Below are positions 10,251 through 21,423 of a stretch of 64,000 bases of DNA, one piece after another. A model generated the notes under the pieces. That model was not told the origin of the DNA and searched no databases. It saw only the letters and a list, made by a program, of their open reading frames with translations. The stretch is from contig OZ316893.1 of NCBI GenBank assembly GCA_973895155.1, positions 22,444,001-22,508,000 of the forward strand, read 5' to 3'. The stretch is from Marsupella aquatica. Its lineage: Eukaryota > Marchantiophyta. The position numbers were made by a program, and so were the translations under genes. How positions within the stretch are numbered: the first letter of the stretch is position 1; every line of letters begins with the position of its first letter.

Positions 10251-12328
10251 TTTCCTTGCTCCCTCTTAGCAGTCTCTACACTAAAGAGAACCCCTATTTT
10301 CACTTTGCGCCTAGACCTAGCTGTGCACCGTTCTTAGTCTCCATGGATCTAGCCAAGCATATAGCTAGTCTCAAATCAGAAGTTTCGATCATTTTTTAAT
10401 TGGGGATATATTAGTTTATGCTAATCCTGCTGGAGGAGTCACCCAGATCTAAATGGATGTCGATCTCCCACATCATGAATATATGTTTTGAGACACCGAG
10501 TTATTGAAAGCTCCTTGCCCGACAAGACATATGAAGCTTACTGAAGAGATAATAAGTAGGCCAATTAACAGAAAGACAGCCTCTATATGGGGAATGGAAG
10601 TGCCAAGTTCTGAACGGAAAGATGCAGTAGGAAGAAAGCTAATTAAGGCTCCTAATATAACTTAAATAGGCCAAGCTCTAGCTGATCAAAACTCGGAGCT
10701 GAATAATGACCAAATCACTATATATCCTGTTGGCAGAAAGAAACAAAATGCAAAACACATGTCCAACCAAACCCACCAAGCAAGAAAGAGGGGTACAATA
10801 CTTCCTTTTTTTTCTCCCTTTTTTCTACTTGGTTTTTTGGGGTGTTCCGTAAGAGCATCTCCAATCCTATTATTGAAGGGTGTTGACAAACCCACTAAAC
10901 AAAATGCACAAAGTCAGGTCCAACCAAACCCACTAATCAATAAACTAAACAAGATGACAACCCCACTAAACAAATTGCAAAACTCAGTTCCAACCAAACC
11001 AACCAACACTGTAAAACTGAACAAGTTCACAGCACCCCTAAACAAAATGCAAAATATCAGGTCCCACTACAATAACTAAAAAGAGGATGCTATCAGACTG
11101 GGTATCTAATGTACCCAATAAGGAGAACCCTGTAGGGCCAAATTAAAGCTTCTATGGGAGCAGCATAATCATTATATTAAGACTTTTCAGCATTGAGAGC
11201 ACTCAAGAGCGCTCAGCTTCAAGAATCGCTCAAAAACATTCCTGCGGGATGTTGCACTGTTTGTGTGGCAAAGCCTGCTCAGGTCAGACTAATATTGAAA
11301 GTTATAGGTTGAATTGCTCCTATCGTAGTGCTGGAAAGAACAACCCTGAAAAGTAAAAGTGCAAGAGTCATCCACAATGAAATTGTAGAAAAGCAGACTT
11401 TTTCCTCTCACAGTTTATGTCCAAGTTAGTTCCACGATGCTGTACTAGCTTCTTGTTATCTGCTCCACTTCCCCGGATTTAATTACGAGAGTGTCCATGC
11501 ATGTTAGTTTCCGGGGTTAATTTGTAACTAGGTTTCCATTACCTGTAACGATCAACAGGGGACTGTGGATCTTCAGGATCGCTTCTCCGACCGTTGTGCC
11601 TTTATTGTTCGCGTTACCTTATGGCCTTTGTATTTATCTGGACTCCGTCACTGAGTTACTCATTCATCCGGAATCTATATAAACGTACGATCATAGGAAG
11701 TTTATAGAAATCGCCCAGAATTAGGATAGATTCCAATACATTTCCAGAATGGCAGTCTTCCCAGCGTGTGTGCCAAAGTACTACATCGATTGAGGAAATT
11801 AAACCAAGGAATCGGCGCAGAAGTTTCTAGAGAAGGATGAACCTAATACATTACAGTATAACTTCTTCGTTTCCATGCATGCGAGTGGCAACCAAAACCA
11901 AACAATAGCAATATACCCATGGAATATATGAGAACTCAAGGGTGAAACTTAGAATTATATATATGTTCTTTAGTCTACTTCTCGTCAAGGCAGAATATTG
12001 CCTCAGCTAAGCTACTGGTCGAGGCTGATGGATTGCTTACAGTTTTGGTTAATTTGTGGTAGGTTTTGCGTTTGTTCATCTTTTCTATTAGGGCTTCGAT
12101 CAAAGCAAATAATTATTAATTTGTTAAGTTGGAATATTTTGAAGAAAACCTTTCTTCATTTAATAAACCATTGATGGTTGTCTCTACCTCCGTCTCTACC
12201 CAAAGTTCACAATCCTATATATGATACTACTCAATAATCTGTGGATTTCCAATAGTCGATCATTCTTTTGGAATAAATTCTCGTATAAGCTAAATTTTAG
12301 CCCTGCCCTCTGTGTTGGATGCAATCAG
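10251..12328. other. spacer between the inverted cullin copies
   Basis: No gene is recognised before the first visible cullin exon at 12329. The 5' two thirds of a cullin gene (N-terminal cullin repeats) were looked for and not seen. A diverged tandem repeat lies at 10880-11065. Confidence 0.35.
10880..11065. repeat. diverged tandem repeat, about 72 bp unit
   Basis: Phrases of the type CACTAAACAAAATGCAAAA followed by CAGGTCCAACCAAACC recur about two and a half times. The open frame over it (to 11079) reflects the repeat and not a protein domain. Confidence 0.6.
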
Positions 12329-14991
12329 ATCCGGAAGTATATAGACCTTCATGACAAATACCTCCAGTGGGATAGGGGATGCTTTACGAACGACCGTCTT
12401 TTGTTCAAGGTTTGAAAACCTCATAACACTAGCTTCTCATTTTGCAATTAGTCCGTCTGTGATTATTCACTCTGAAAGATTTCAGGTAGTCTTGTGTAGT
12501 GATGTCGAGCTAGGATTCATCGGGTAGGTTGAATTCAACATAGATGACTAGAAAATCCTAGAGTACTCATTAATACTCCCTTTTTTACAGGCTTTCAAGG
12601 AAGGAATAGAGTTCGTCTGCAACAAAAGAGGATCAGGAACCACCACTGCAGAATTGCTTGCCATATTCTGCGATAGTCTCCTGAATAAGGACGACGGTCG
12701 GAACTTGGGTGACGGAGAGGAAATCGAAGACGCTCTTGACAAGGCGCTGTAGTTACTAACTAACGTTTCCATATCTATATAGTGGACATTGTTCAAAATT
12801 TCTTTCAATTGGTATAGTGATTTTGATAAAAATTTGGGATAGAGCACTAAATTAATAATCAAACTTAGATTTTCTTGAACGTGAATTGTTCGATAGAGGC
12901 AGAATAGATTTCCAGTAGCTTGTGGTTGCCAGCGCCGCGCGCGCCCTTCTTGAATTGGACAACATTTAAGTGTGATGTTGGGTAGAACCATATCTATTCA
13001 CTCCTGAATAAAATGTCCATGCACATTTCCAGTGACACATTATTTTGTTGCTGCTCCGTCCAGGCTGTCACAATTCTTTCCTATGTGGGTGACAAAGACC
13101 TTTTGATTTTGTAAATTAAATATTGGTGAAACGTTTTGTAAAAAAAATTATATCTAATGTTCTTTCAGCCACCATGAATTTCAAGACTTGCTTTGGTGTA
13201 GACATGTCCTATTTCAGAACTTTATTGGAACCAATTCATAACTTGGGAGATGGGTATTTCTCAATATAAGCTTGTCCTTTTTCCTGCTCCTTTGTCCCCA
13301 GGAACAAGCTTGCCCGAAGGCTTCTCCTTAATAATAAATGCGATGACGGTCACGAGAGAAGCATGCTGACAAAGCTAAAGCAGCTGTGTGGAAGACAATA
13401 CACTTATAAATTCGAAGGCATGGTATGTTCTTTCTAATTGTTCGATTGTTTCCCAAGTAATTGTATTTTAATTAGCTATCAGTGAAATAAATGTTGTTTC
13501 CCAAGTAATTGTAATTATAATAATTGTTGGACGGAAATTTGGTGCATGTCCAGGTAACCGCCCTCACCATAGCAAGGGAAACTCAAATAGCATTTCAGGA
13601 TTACCTACGAGAAAATCGAGCATCAAACCCAGGGATCGAACTATCTGTCAGGGTGTTAAACACTGCATCCTGGCCCAATTACAGACATCCAGATCTAGCA
13701 TTGCCTGCTGAGATATATGGTGAGATATTGGCAACACTTAATTTCTGCTCAATAATGTGAATCGTCTTTTGGGGAAAACTACTAACAGGTTATATTAAAT
13801 TAACGTGCATGACCTAATTCACACGGTGGTGTTTCAGATGAGATGTGTGGAGGTTTTCACAGATTTCTATCAAACAAAGAAACCAGAACAAAGATTGAGC
13901 TGGATGTCTTCTTTGGGAACATGTACCTTAGAATGGGTTGACATGCAGATTCAGCTTGTACTGACACCATGTCAGGTAAATAGTACGACTTCCTTAATGA
14001 AATTCATTTTAGCGTTTACGGACGTGTTGCATCGTTTTAACAGTTAGTATTAGACACCTCGCAAGGAAATTACTTTTCAGTCAACCATTTCTTCCTAGTT
14101 TGAAGTTTTTCAAGAGGTTTAATTGCCTGCGGGATTGCCTGTCAATTTTCTCCAGGCTGCTGTGCTGCTTCTTTTCGACACAGATGATGCAAATATTCTT
14201 AGCTATGCTGATATCAAGGGGCGTTTGAATCTTTAAGATGAAGACATGGTCCGAATATTGCATTCTCTATCTTGTGCTAAGCACAAGATTTTAAACAAAA
14301 CCCTGGATGCAAGGACAGTCACCCCATCAGATTCTTTCAGCCTCAATCTGGAATTTTCTTCGAACATTAGGTGCATCAAGGTACGTTTGTTATGTCATTT
14401 AATTGGTTAACTTTACTTTTGGACTTGCCATTATATGAAACACTTGAGTGCATGGACTGCTGACTTTTGTACTGGAAGGTGTGCATTTGACCATATGTGA
14501 TTTGGCTCTCAATGGAGTTGACTTATGCTGCCATGTGTGGACAGATCCCTTTTCCTCCCATGGATGAGAAGAAGAAAGTCGTTAAGGCTATCGACACAGA
14601 CAGAAGGTTTGCTGTTGATGCATTTATTGTCAGAATATTGAAAAGTGGTAAGGTTTTATCTTACCAACAGCTGCTTCTTGATTGCGTTGAGGAGCTAAGC
14701 CCAATATTCAAGGTACTATTTCAGCGTACTCTCGTTCCTGTAAGAATTCGGTGGATTTTTCGTCAGCTCTTAGGTCGTTGTAATTGAACCTGAGTTTCCA
14801 TGAAAAGAAGTTCCTTTACTGTGCATGCTGTGCCAATTAATCCAAGTGAAAAGGTATGAGTAATGCATAGTGTGCTGTGTGTCATTCAACCTGAACCAAA
14901 GTTTATCAAGGACCGCATTAACCAACTCATCGAACGGGAGTTCTTGGAACGCGACAAAGACAATCCCCAACTGTTCAGACACTTAGCTTAA
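12329..14991 (+). pseudogene. CULLIN1-like pseudogene, C-terminal exons
   Basis: Nine exon-like pieces match the C-terminal half of plant CUL1, the scaffold of SCF ubiquitin ligases: about 12329-12409 (IDLHDKYLQ), 12591-12749 (TTAELLAIFCDSLL), 13064-13110, 13302-13422 (KLARRLL then TKLKQLCG), 13554-13719, 13838-13975 (MRCVEVFTDFYQTKKPEQRL), 14156-14380, 14545-14712 ([19 protein letters not shown]) and about 14890-14991 (RDKDNPQLFRHLA, stop). The order and the neddylation-region phrase before the winged-helix end are those of CUL1. Defects: a TAA at 14234-14236 inside an exon, a lost AG before the last exon (CAACCTG where CAG is expected), a phase clash at the 13719/13838 junction, and no N-terminal part. 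It is dead as a cullin. Confidence 0.85.
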
Positions 14992-15195
14992 ATGTAGTTA
15001 CATGTATTGTTCATCTGTCCAAGAGTAAGTCCGCAAGCGCCGGACATCACCCCCTCAAATAACTTCAGGAAAAACACATGCCTGCAGATGGCGTTACTAA
15101 GGCAGTGGCAGGTGTTGTTTTTGACATTTCCATCAGCGTCTTAGTCTGCAGATTTTCCTCTTTCCATCGGGCCGGCCTCCGATTCCCGTTGATCG
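14095..15195. repeat. long inverted repeat arm (partner at 9588-10250)
   Basis: This arm covers the last cullin exons and 200 bp of 3' flank, and is the reverse complement of 9588-10250 except for about 430 bp missing there. The spacer between arms is about 3.8 kb. Identity is high but not perfect, with scattered substitutions, so the duplication is not recent. Confidence 0.8.
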
Positions 15196-15298
15196 GGGGT
15201 GTGTGACGGGAAAACTTTGTCTTCACCTCTGTCTTAATTTTCGCAGCCAGATGGTAGTAGTTTAAACCATCCGATGAAATCTAGACCCAAAGGCTGAG

Positions 15299-15354
15299 TG
15301 TAGAGTAGAGTAGAGTAGAGTAGAGTAGAGTAGAGTAGAGTAAAGTAGAGTAGA
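15299..15354. repeat. pentanucleotide microsatellite (GTAGA)n
   Basis: About eleven GTAGA units stand in a row with one substitution (AAAGTAGA). A GC-rich transposon lies at its downstream edge, and two more units follow that transposon at 15689-15698. Confidence 0.9.
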
Positions 15355-15688
15355 CCCGGTATAACCTGACCGGCACCTTGACGCCTTGTCGGGCACGTCA
15401 AATCGTCAAATGACGGCCCAAAAACGACCAATTTGACAGATATTTGAAAAGATTCTCCCGAACTCACCCGAACCCGAACCCGAACTTCCCCCCCGGACCG
15501 CACCCCTGGACCCCCCCGAACCCCCCCCGGAGCGCCCCGGAACCACCCCCGAACTCGAACCCACCCCGAACGCGAACCCACCCCCCCAAACCCGAACCCA
15601 CCCCTCCCAGACTACTCCCGAGCCCGGGTGCCAGGTTGCCCATTTGCCGGCCATTTTCGCCCAGTTTGACGGGCAAGGTCAAACCAGG
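15355..15688. mobile_element. GC-rich hAT-like non-autonomous element, family 3, copy A (334 bp)
   Basis: It begins CCCGGTATAACCTGACC and ends GGTCAAACCAGG, and both sides carry AGAGTAGA (15347-15354 and 15689-15696), an 8-bp duplication. Because the target is a GTAGA microsatellite the duplication alone is weaker proof than elsewhere. Subterminal sequence contains GACGGCCCAAAAACGACC, shared with the related piece at 56530-56822. The core (about 15470-15620) is a run of CCCGAACC-type units with long C-tracts. Open frames across it (proline-rich or glycine-rich) follow from the repeat. Confidence 0.75.
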
Positions 15689-15696
15689 AGAGTAGA

Positions 15697-17541
15697 GTTT
15701 CTGTCTTAGTTTTGTGTAGTGATCGACGCGCTGGTGAGAAACAATTTGAATTTCATATCTGCTTCGCGGCCTCTTCTCTGTACAGTAATCTTTGTACAAG
15801 AAAAGCTTTGTATAAAGGTCACTCATGGCAAGTAAAGATTTATAGAACACATTCTCTTCATTCCTTCGCTTTCTCTAGCAATCTGGGCAATAACTCTCAC
15901 AGTGATCGACGTGCCTGTCCGTCGAGCTGTGGAGAAACCATATATGAGTTTCATTTTTGCTTCGTGTCCTCTCTGTGGAGTATTTCTTGTACACATCTGC
16001 AGAAACTATGTTTAACGTTAACGGTCACTCATGGCAAGTATAGATTTATGTAACACATGCTCAGTCTTCATTCATTCTCTTTCTCTAGCATCTGGGCAAT
16101 TTCTCCCAAACTCTTTCTGTGTTACCTGTCTTTTTTGTTTAATCTACAGTTTCACATGTACTTCTGTTTGAAGAACCAGTCTTGGCTATTCTCCTAATAT
16201 GTGGTCCATAAAATTTCAAGTATTTCTGTCGAAGACTGTCACCAAGGTGACTTTTCTCCCACCTGGCGTGCCACATGTAATAGTAAAACCTCCCATGGTT
16301 TGGTTTGTAGCAGTGATCTATTTGGTAGATAAAGGGGTGATGGTAAACAAGATATGAATATAAAGGGATAAGGCCTGAGTTTTCCATGTCATGCATGATC
16401 GTGATCAAGTACAAGCTTGAGGGTTACTGAAAGGATCTTCACTTTCTTTACAAAGAGTACATATGAACCCCTTATGTGAAACACATTCATCAGAGGACAA
16501 AAAGAACCAAAATGTTACATGAATGAGATGGCTGCCTAGCATTGTTTTGAAAGGATAGAAAACCAGGTTAGATTTTGCATGCCAAATCTTTAGAGTATTA
16601 GACCTATCCTTATACTAGCCTAACCCTGGACCAGTCATGCGTAGTAAGTGGAAATTATTCATCAAACAAAAATGATGCACGGAAATTTTCAAAAGAGAAA
16701 GTTTTTCCCAACCAGAATCGACAAAAAAAAACTTTGTGAAATTTTTGTAAAGTCTAACCATAGTTAAGTACCATAGGTTGCACAAATTCTTGTATGCAAT
16801 TAAATGCAGTATGTATTTTTGTGTTGTTGTCAAATAGATACCATGTCTTGACAACATAGACAAGGAACATGAGAATATTCATGAAGAGGAGCTAGTACAA
16901 ATGTTTCCCTGTGGACTTGTTAGTGGGTGAGGTTAACAAAGTGCAATAAATTTGGCTGTCTTTATGACAGTTTAGGGATAGCACAAGTCTGAATTTTTGT
17001 TGGAGAAATATATTAGAAAAGGCTCTGAATGGTGGATGAGGTTCAGGGATAGGTTTATTGTGTCCAAACCGGTTTGGAAGTCCAGAAGTGTGTCCAATCT
17101 TTATCTGTGCACAACATTATTGGGAGTGTGTTCAATATTTTTGGGATATATTGATAGATTTGCTAGTTATGGTATTGATGCAATTATACAACTCCAAGGA
17201 ACAAAAAATTTTAAAAATTGCAAATTGGTAAAGTTGTGTTATTAATGCAATTTGAGAATATGTTTTTTTTATCAATCTAGATTATTTGGTAAGCAAAAAC
17301 TTGAGATGCCCTGATATTTATTAGGCTCATTCCAAATTCATTTGTGTACTATTCACTTTTTATAGGCATAATTCTTAAATCAATATTAATTTATTTGCAG
17401 ATTCAAATAACACAGCTAAATTGATGTAGATGAAGTACATATTACTTAGCCACTGTCATTGTCATACTACATTTATTTTCATAAACTAGAATGAGAAGGA
17501 GTAAGTGGCATTGCATAAATTGCCTGAAATGCTCCACCTAA
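15697..17541. other. gene-free stretch with a 183-bp tandem duplication
   Basis: A diverged duplication runs from about 15718 to 16090: units start GTGATCGACG at 15719 and 15902, and share CACTCATGGCAAGTA and TCTGGGCAAT. The rest (16100-17541) is AT-rich without recognised coding. Confidence 0.5.
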
Positions 17542-17770
17542 GTGTTCATATCAGATATGATTTACATCCCCAATTGAAACACTTTCCCCGAAAATAGCTG
17601 CACCAAAAAAGGTGCTCATGTCTGATGTGGTTTATATCCAATTATTTTGTTGACAGAATTAGCACCCAAAAGAAGTGCTCATGTCTGATGTGGTTTATAT
17701 CCAATTATTTTGTTGACAGAATTAGCACCCAAAAGAAGTGCTCAATTCTGATGTGATTTATATGCAATGC
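17542..17770. repeat. tandem repeat, 63-bp unit, about 3.5 copies
   Basis: Units begin GTGCTCATGTCTGATGTGG at 17612 and 17675 and in variant form at 17738. An older, more diverged unit lies at 17542. The two central copies are nearly identical. There are no spacers that differ while the repeats stay constant, so it is not a CRISPR-like array. Confidence 0.85.
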
Positions 17771-19559
17771 CGGCCTGTGTAAGTCAGCAATGAAACTGAG
17801 AATTCAATGAGGCATTGCAGCGCATCTGACTTCTAACTTCCCGCACCCATCTTATTAATAAAGTAAAATACAAAGCTCTTTTTGGTTACTGTCTAGAGTT
17901 TAACTGTCAATAAAGACAAAACAAAAAAGTAAAGATTGAACAAGAATGAATGAGAACACTACATCTATATATATTCAAATTTTCTAGTATTATTCTTTAT
18001 TTGCTTCATCTCTATTTATTACATTCAAGTACTTAGGGGGCAATAATCCAATTATGGGTGAGGGTGAAAAATGGGGATAGGGGTGGAGTAGTGTGCCCCA
18101 TTTGAAAATAGAGCCTCCTGAGATGATGGAGTAAAGTAAAGGAGGGGCCATTGCATGTGAAGAGAGTCCGTGGATTAGGGAGGATGGATTGAGTGAATGG
18201 ATTAGGGAGGTTGCTTATGAAGGGGTCAGCTGGATTAGGGAGGTGTCTTGTGAAGAGGTCAGCTGTTATCATCAAGAGTCGAGGGCTATGGTGTGAGCTT
18301 TTATCATCGAGGGTCGAGGGCTATGGTGAAACGACCAGGTCTTCGAGCTTTGATCAGCTGCTCTCAGCTATGGTGAAACGGCCAACTAGCTCTTCAAGAG
18401 CTTTGATCAGCTGCTCTCATTATGGGTCGACATTTTTTATGCTCATCGATTAGTTGGGCCAGTTTCAAAGAACGCAGAGCAACTTTCCTTTCAATTGCCA
18501 GGAGGTGTGGAAGTCGTGCCATTCTAATCAATTTGACACTGCGCAGCGCACAGTACATGCGTTTCAATTCGATAGCTCGTCAATCGCGAGACATTTTGCT
18601 CTACTTGCTGATGTCGCCACCATCTTCAGTCTTCCAGACAAGGTTCATGTTCGAAAGACAGCCTCGATCAATTCCCCTTCTCTGCGCACCTCCGGGAGAG
18701 ACGCACTAGTGAAATTAGTCACCGCAAGGGTTTCATTTCCAATTCGTGGACTGCTGCGCACATTCCACGGTCCTGGGCCACATGAACATTCCACCCATCT
18801 AAATCCCGGAGTTTCATGCGCATCCGGAATTTGTATAAGCTCTCTCATTCGATTCCTTCCAAATCTACTTTCTCGTTTTGTGCTGCTGATGTAGGTTTGC
18901 TCTCCCCTGTTTTGTTTACTGATTGGCCTCTCGACAATTCTTGACAATTCTTGACAATTCTTGCTTGAGATGACTGTTTTGCTCCTCCCTGGATCACAAC
19001 ATCCTCGTGCTGATTATCGACATATGGTTCCCTTGCTTTCCCTTCTTGTCGTTAAGATCCCTCCCCACTAATCACCTGCTCGATTTCAGTGGATCGTAAA
19101 CGCCACCCACTGTGATCATCACTAACAAACTCCCTGTAGCACTTTGGAAAGACAAGTACAGCCCTTCTCCAATGTTACCTATACTCAACCGGGAGAGGCG
19201 TTGTAGCGAAATTACTCACACGCCTGTGACGTAAACATGATTTCCAATTCGTGGGCTGCTGCACAGTCGACGAGCCTGGGCCACATTCAGTTTCCACTCA
19301 TCTTATGAAAACCAGGACAGAAATGTCATGAATCGACTCTCAGTTCGTGTTCACAATTTTGTGGAGCGCCAATTCCCTGCAGTGCCCTGTATAATATGCA
19401 GCGGATGACGAACTCAGTAACATAAATTACACGTAGCAGGGCAGATCGAGTTGTTGGAGCAGATCTCACTTTTCCCGAAAGTGTCGCTAGTGGTGATGGC
19501 CTCAAAACAGAGGGCCGCTCACATGCGAGTTTTGCATTCTTCTACTCAAATCACAGAGG
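17771..19559. other. gene-free stretch with local duplications
   Basis: Between 18180 and 18425 several phrases recur, among them GGATTAGGGAGG, AGGGCTATGGTG and GCTTTGATCAGCTGCTCTCA, which indicates repeated slippage-type duplication. At 18932-18964 the 11-bp phrase TTGACAATTC stands three times in a row. Open frames at 18422-18894 in two phases are not recognised. Confidence 0.4.
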
Positions 19560-20680
19560 GACTACGGTGGAGTCACGAAAAAGGACTTCTTGTGCTCACA
19601 ACGTCATAACTCGCAGAAGCGAGCTAACGTCAGAAGGTAGACCATCACCGCGTGGGCATGGTGATAAACTCATTGTTTTCTCATAACGCCGTAATTGGAA
19701 GGAGGGAGCTCGCGTAGAATTACACTGCACCATCACCGAGTGAGCTGATGGATGCACACTCTTCAAACTGCCATTGGCAGGACCGAGCTGGTGAGAAAAT
19801 AAGACCCAAAATTAGAGTGACGGTCGTCATCGAGTGAACTGATGGAACAACACTTCTCGAGACGCCATTGGCAAGAGGGAGCTGGAAGTCAAAATTAGAC
19901 GATCACGAGTGAGCTGATGGGTGATCGCTCCCTTTAAGGAGGGAGCTGGCGTCAAAATTACACCTGCACCATCGCCGAGTGAGCTGATGGATGCACACTT
20001 TTCAAAACACCATTGGCAGGAGCGAGCTGGTGCGAAAATAAGACCCAAAATTAGAGTGACGGTCGTCACCGAGTGAACTGATGGAACAACACTTCTCGAG
20101 ACGCCATTGGCAAGAGGAGCTGGAAGTCACAATTAGACGATCACGAGTGGGCTGATGGGTGATCGCTCCCTTTAAGGAGGGAGCTGGCGTCAAAATTACA
20201 CCTGCACCATCGCCGAGTGAGCTGATGGATGCACACTTCTCAAAACACCTTTGGCAGGAGCGAGCTGGTGCGAAAATAAGACCCAAAATTAGAGTGACGG
20301 TCGTCACCGAGTGAACTGATGGAACAACATTTCTTGAGACGCCATTGGCAAGAGGGAGCTGGAAGTCAAAATTAGACGATCACGAGAGAGCTGATGGGTG
20401 ATGGCTCCCTTTAAGGAGGAAGATTGCGTAAAAATTACACTGCACCATCACCGAGTGAGCTGATGGATGCACAATCTTCAAAACACCATTGGCAAGAGCG
20501 AGCTGGTGCGAAAATAAGACCCAAAATGTGACAGTCGTCACCGAGTGAATTGATGGAACAACACTTCTTGAGACGCCATTGGCAAGAAGGAGCTGGCAGT
20601 CAAAATTAGACGATCACAAGTGCGCTGATGGATGATCGATCCCTTTCAGTACGACATTCAGCGCCGATCTGGTGCACTCT
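19560..20680. repeat. satellite with higher-order structure: about 4 x 238 bp
   Basis: The phrase GTGACGGTCGTCA recurs at 19817, 20056, 20294 and, in changed form, 20528, giving periods of 239, 238 and 234 bp. Each 238-bp unit is made of three related monomers of about 76, 69 and 93 bp, each with GAGTGARCTGATGG followed by GGAGCTGG and AAAATTA or AAAATAAGA. The monomers differ more from each other than the same monomer does between units, which is the mark of higher-order amplification. Older single monomers trail at both ends. Open frames over it are repeat-derived. Confidence 0.9.
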
Positions 20681-20784
20681 GCGGGCGAGGCTCTCGATAG
20701 TCGATCATTCGTGAAGGAGGAGGGTACGCACAAGCAGGCCAGGACCAGACTCCTCAGCATCTCGAAGGTGGAAACGGTGGAGTG

Positions 20785-21423
20785 ATGGAGATGACTGCTC
20801 ACAGCTTGAGTTCACCGCAGGATTGTGCGGAGGGGAAAGGTCAGCATGTTGCTGATAGTTTGTACCAGCCCCTTCTGCAGAAATGGAGAGAAGTGCGTGT
20901 GGTGACAGGAGCGGGCGATAAGGGAAAGCTTTCAGGTGTTGTTGGTGATGAAGATTGCCCCGGACTTCATTGGGATGTCGAGAACGGAGAATTAGACAAC
21001 GGTGCAACAGCTGGAAGAAATCTTACGATTTCTCGTGACCGTGATTCTGATGCAGAGAGAATCATCATCCATGACACTGATGCAGATGAAGTTGTCAAGG
21101 TATCCATAGCGCCAACTGAGCAATCTCCAAAATCTCAGAACAACCTCGGAGATGACCAGCCTGAAGTGAGATATTGGACGCGCAAGCGCATAAGAAGAAC
21201 CGTCAGAGGACTCCTGTGGATCGGCCTTTGCCTGGCCATGCTCCTGTATGCATCCGTAAACTTTTCTGATGGTGTGTACCGGGTCCAACAGAAGCTTCTT
21301 CTGCTGGCCTTCGCACTTTCATCAATTGTTTTTCTTTTATTTGTTTTGACACACTGGTCAATACGGGTGATACGAACAAAAAAATTGCATCCCACAAACG
21401 TTGCCTACTTCAAGGCTTCTTGA
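20785..21423 (+). CDS. unrecognised membrane protein, 212 residues, two helices
   Basis: The ATG at 20785 is the first in the frame (a second in-frame ATG follows at 20791). The frame is uninterrupted to TGA at 21421-21423. Residues 1-130 are hydrophilic and acidic (for example DRDSDAERIIIHDTDADE). A basic stretch (WTRKRIRRTVR, 131-141) leads into a first hydrophobic segment at about 142-159, then a short loop and a second at about 171-190, followed by a basic tail (RVIRTKKLHP). This predicts a membrane hairpin with a long soluble N-terminus. I recognise no family. It could be a complete single-exon gene or the last exon of a larger one. It begins about 100 bp after the satellite. It is the only intact-looking gene of this size on the plus strand. 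Confidence 0.55.
   Translation: MEMTAHSLSSPQDCAEGKGQHVADSLYQPLLQKWREVRVVTGAGDKGKLSGVVGDEDCPGLHWDVENGELDNGATAGRNLTISRDRDSDAERIIIHDTDADEVVKVSIAPTEQSPKSQNNLGDDQPEVRYWTRKRIRRTVRGLLWIGLCLAMLLYASVNFSDGVYRVQQKLLLLAFALSSIVFLLFVLTHWSIRVIRTKKLHPTNVAYFKAS

Noticed and set aside
10759-11079. 106-codon open frame rich in lysine, asparagine and threonine
   Set aside because: It runs over a diverged 72-bp tandem repeat, and the residue pattern follows the repeat.
15234-15850. Glycine-rich and proline-rich open frames across 15.4-15.7 kb
   Set aside because: They come from the C-rich core of the element at 15355-15688 and from the GTAGA microsatellite, with no domain.
17542-17770. CRISPR-like regular repeats
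   Set aside because: The unit repeats as a whole, with no constant repeat separated by unique spacers, and the genome is a plant's.
19827-20307. Two near-identical minus-strand open frames
   Set aside because: They repeat with the 238-bp satellite period and carry no protein-like conservation.
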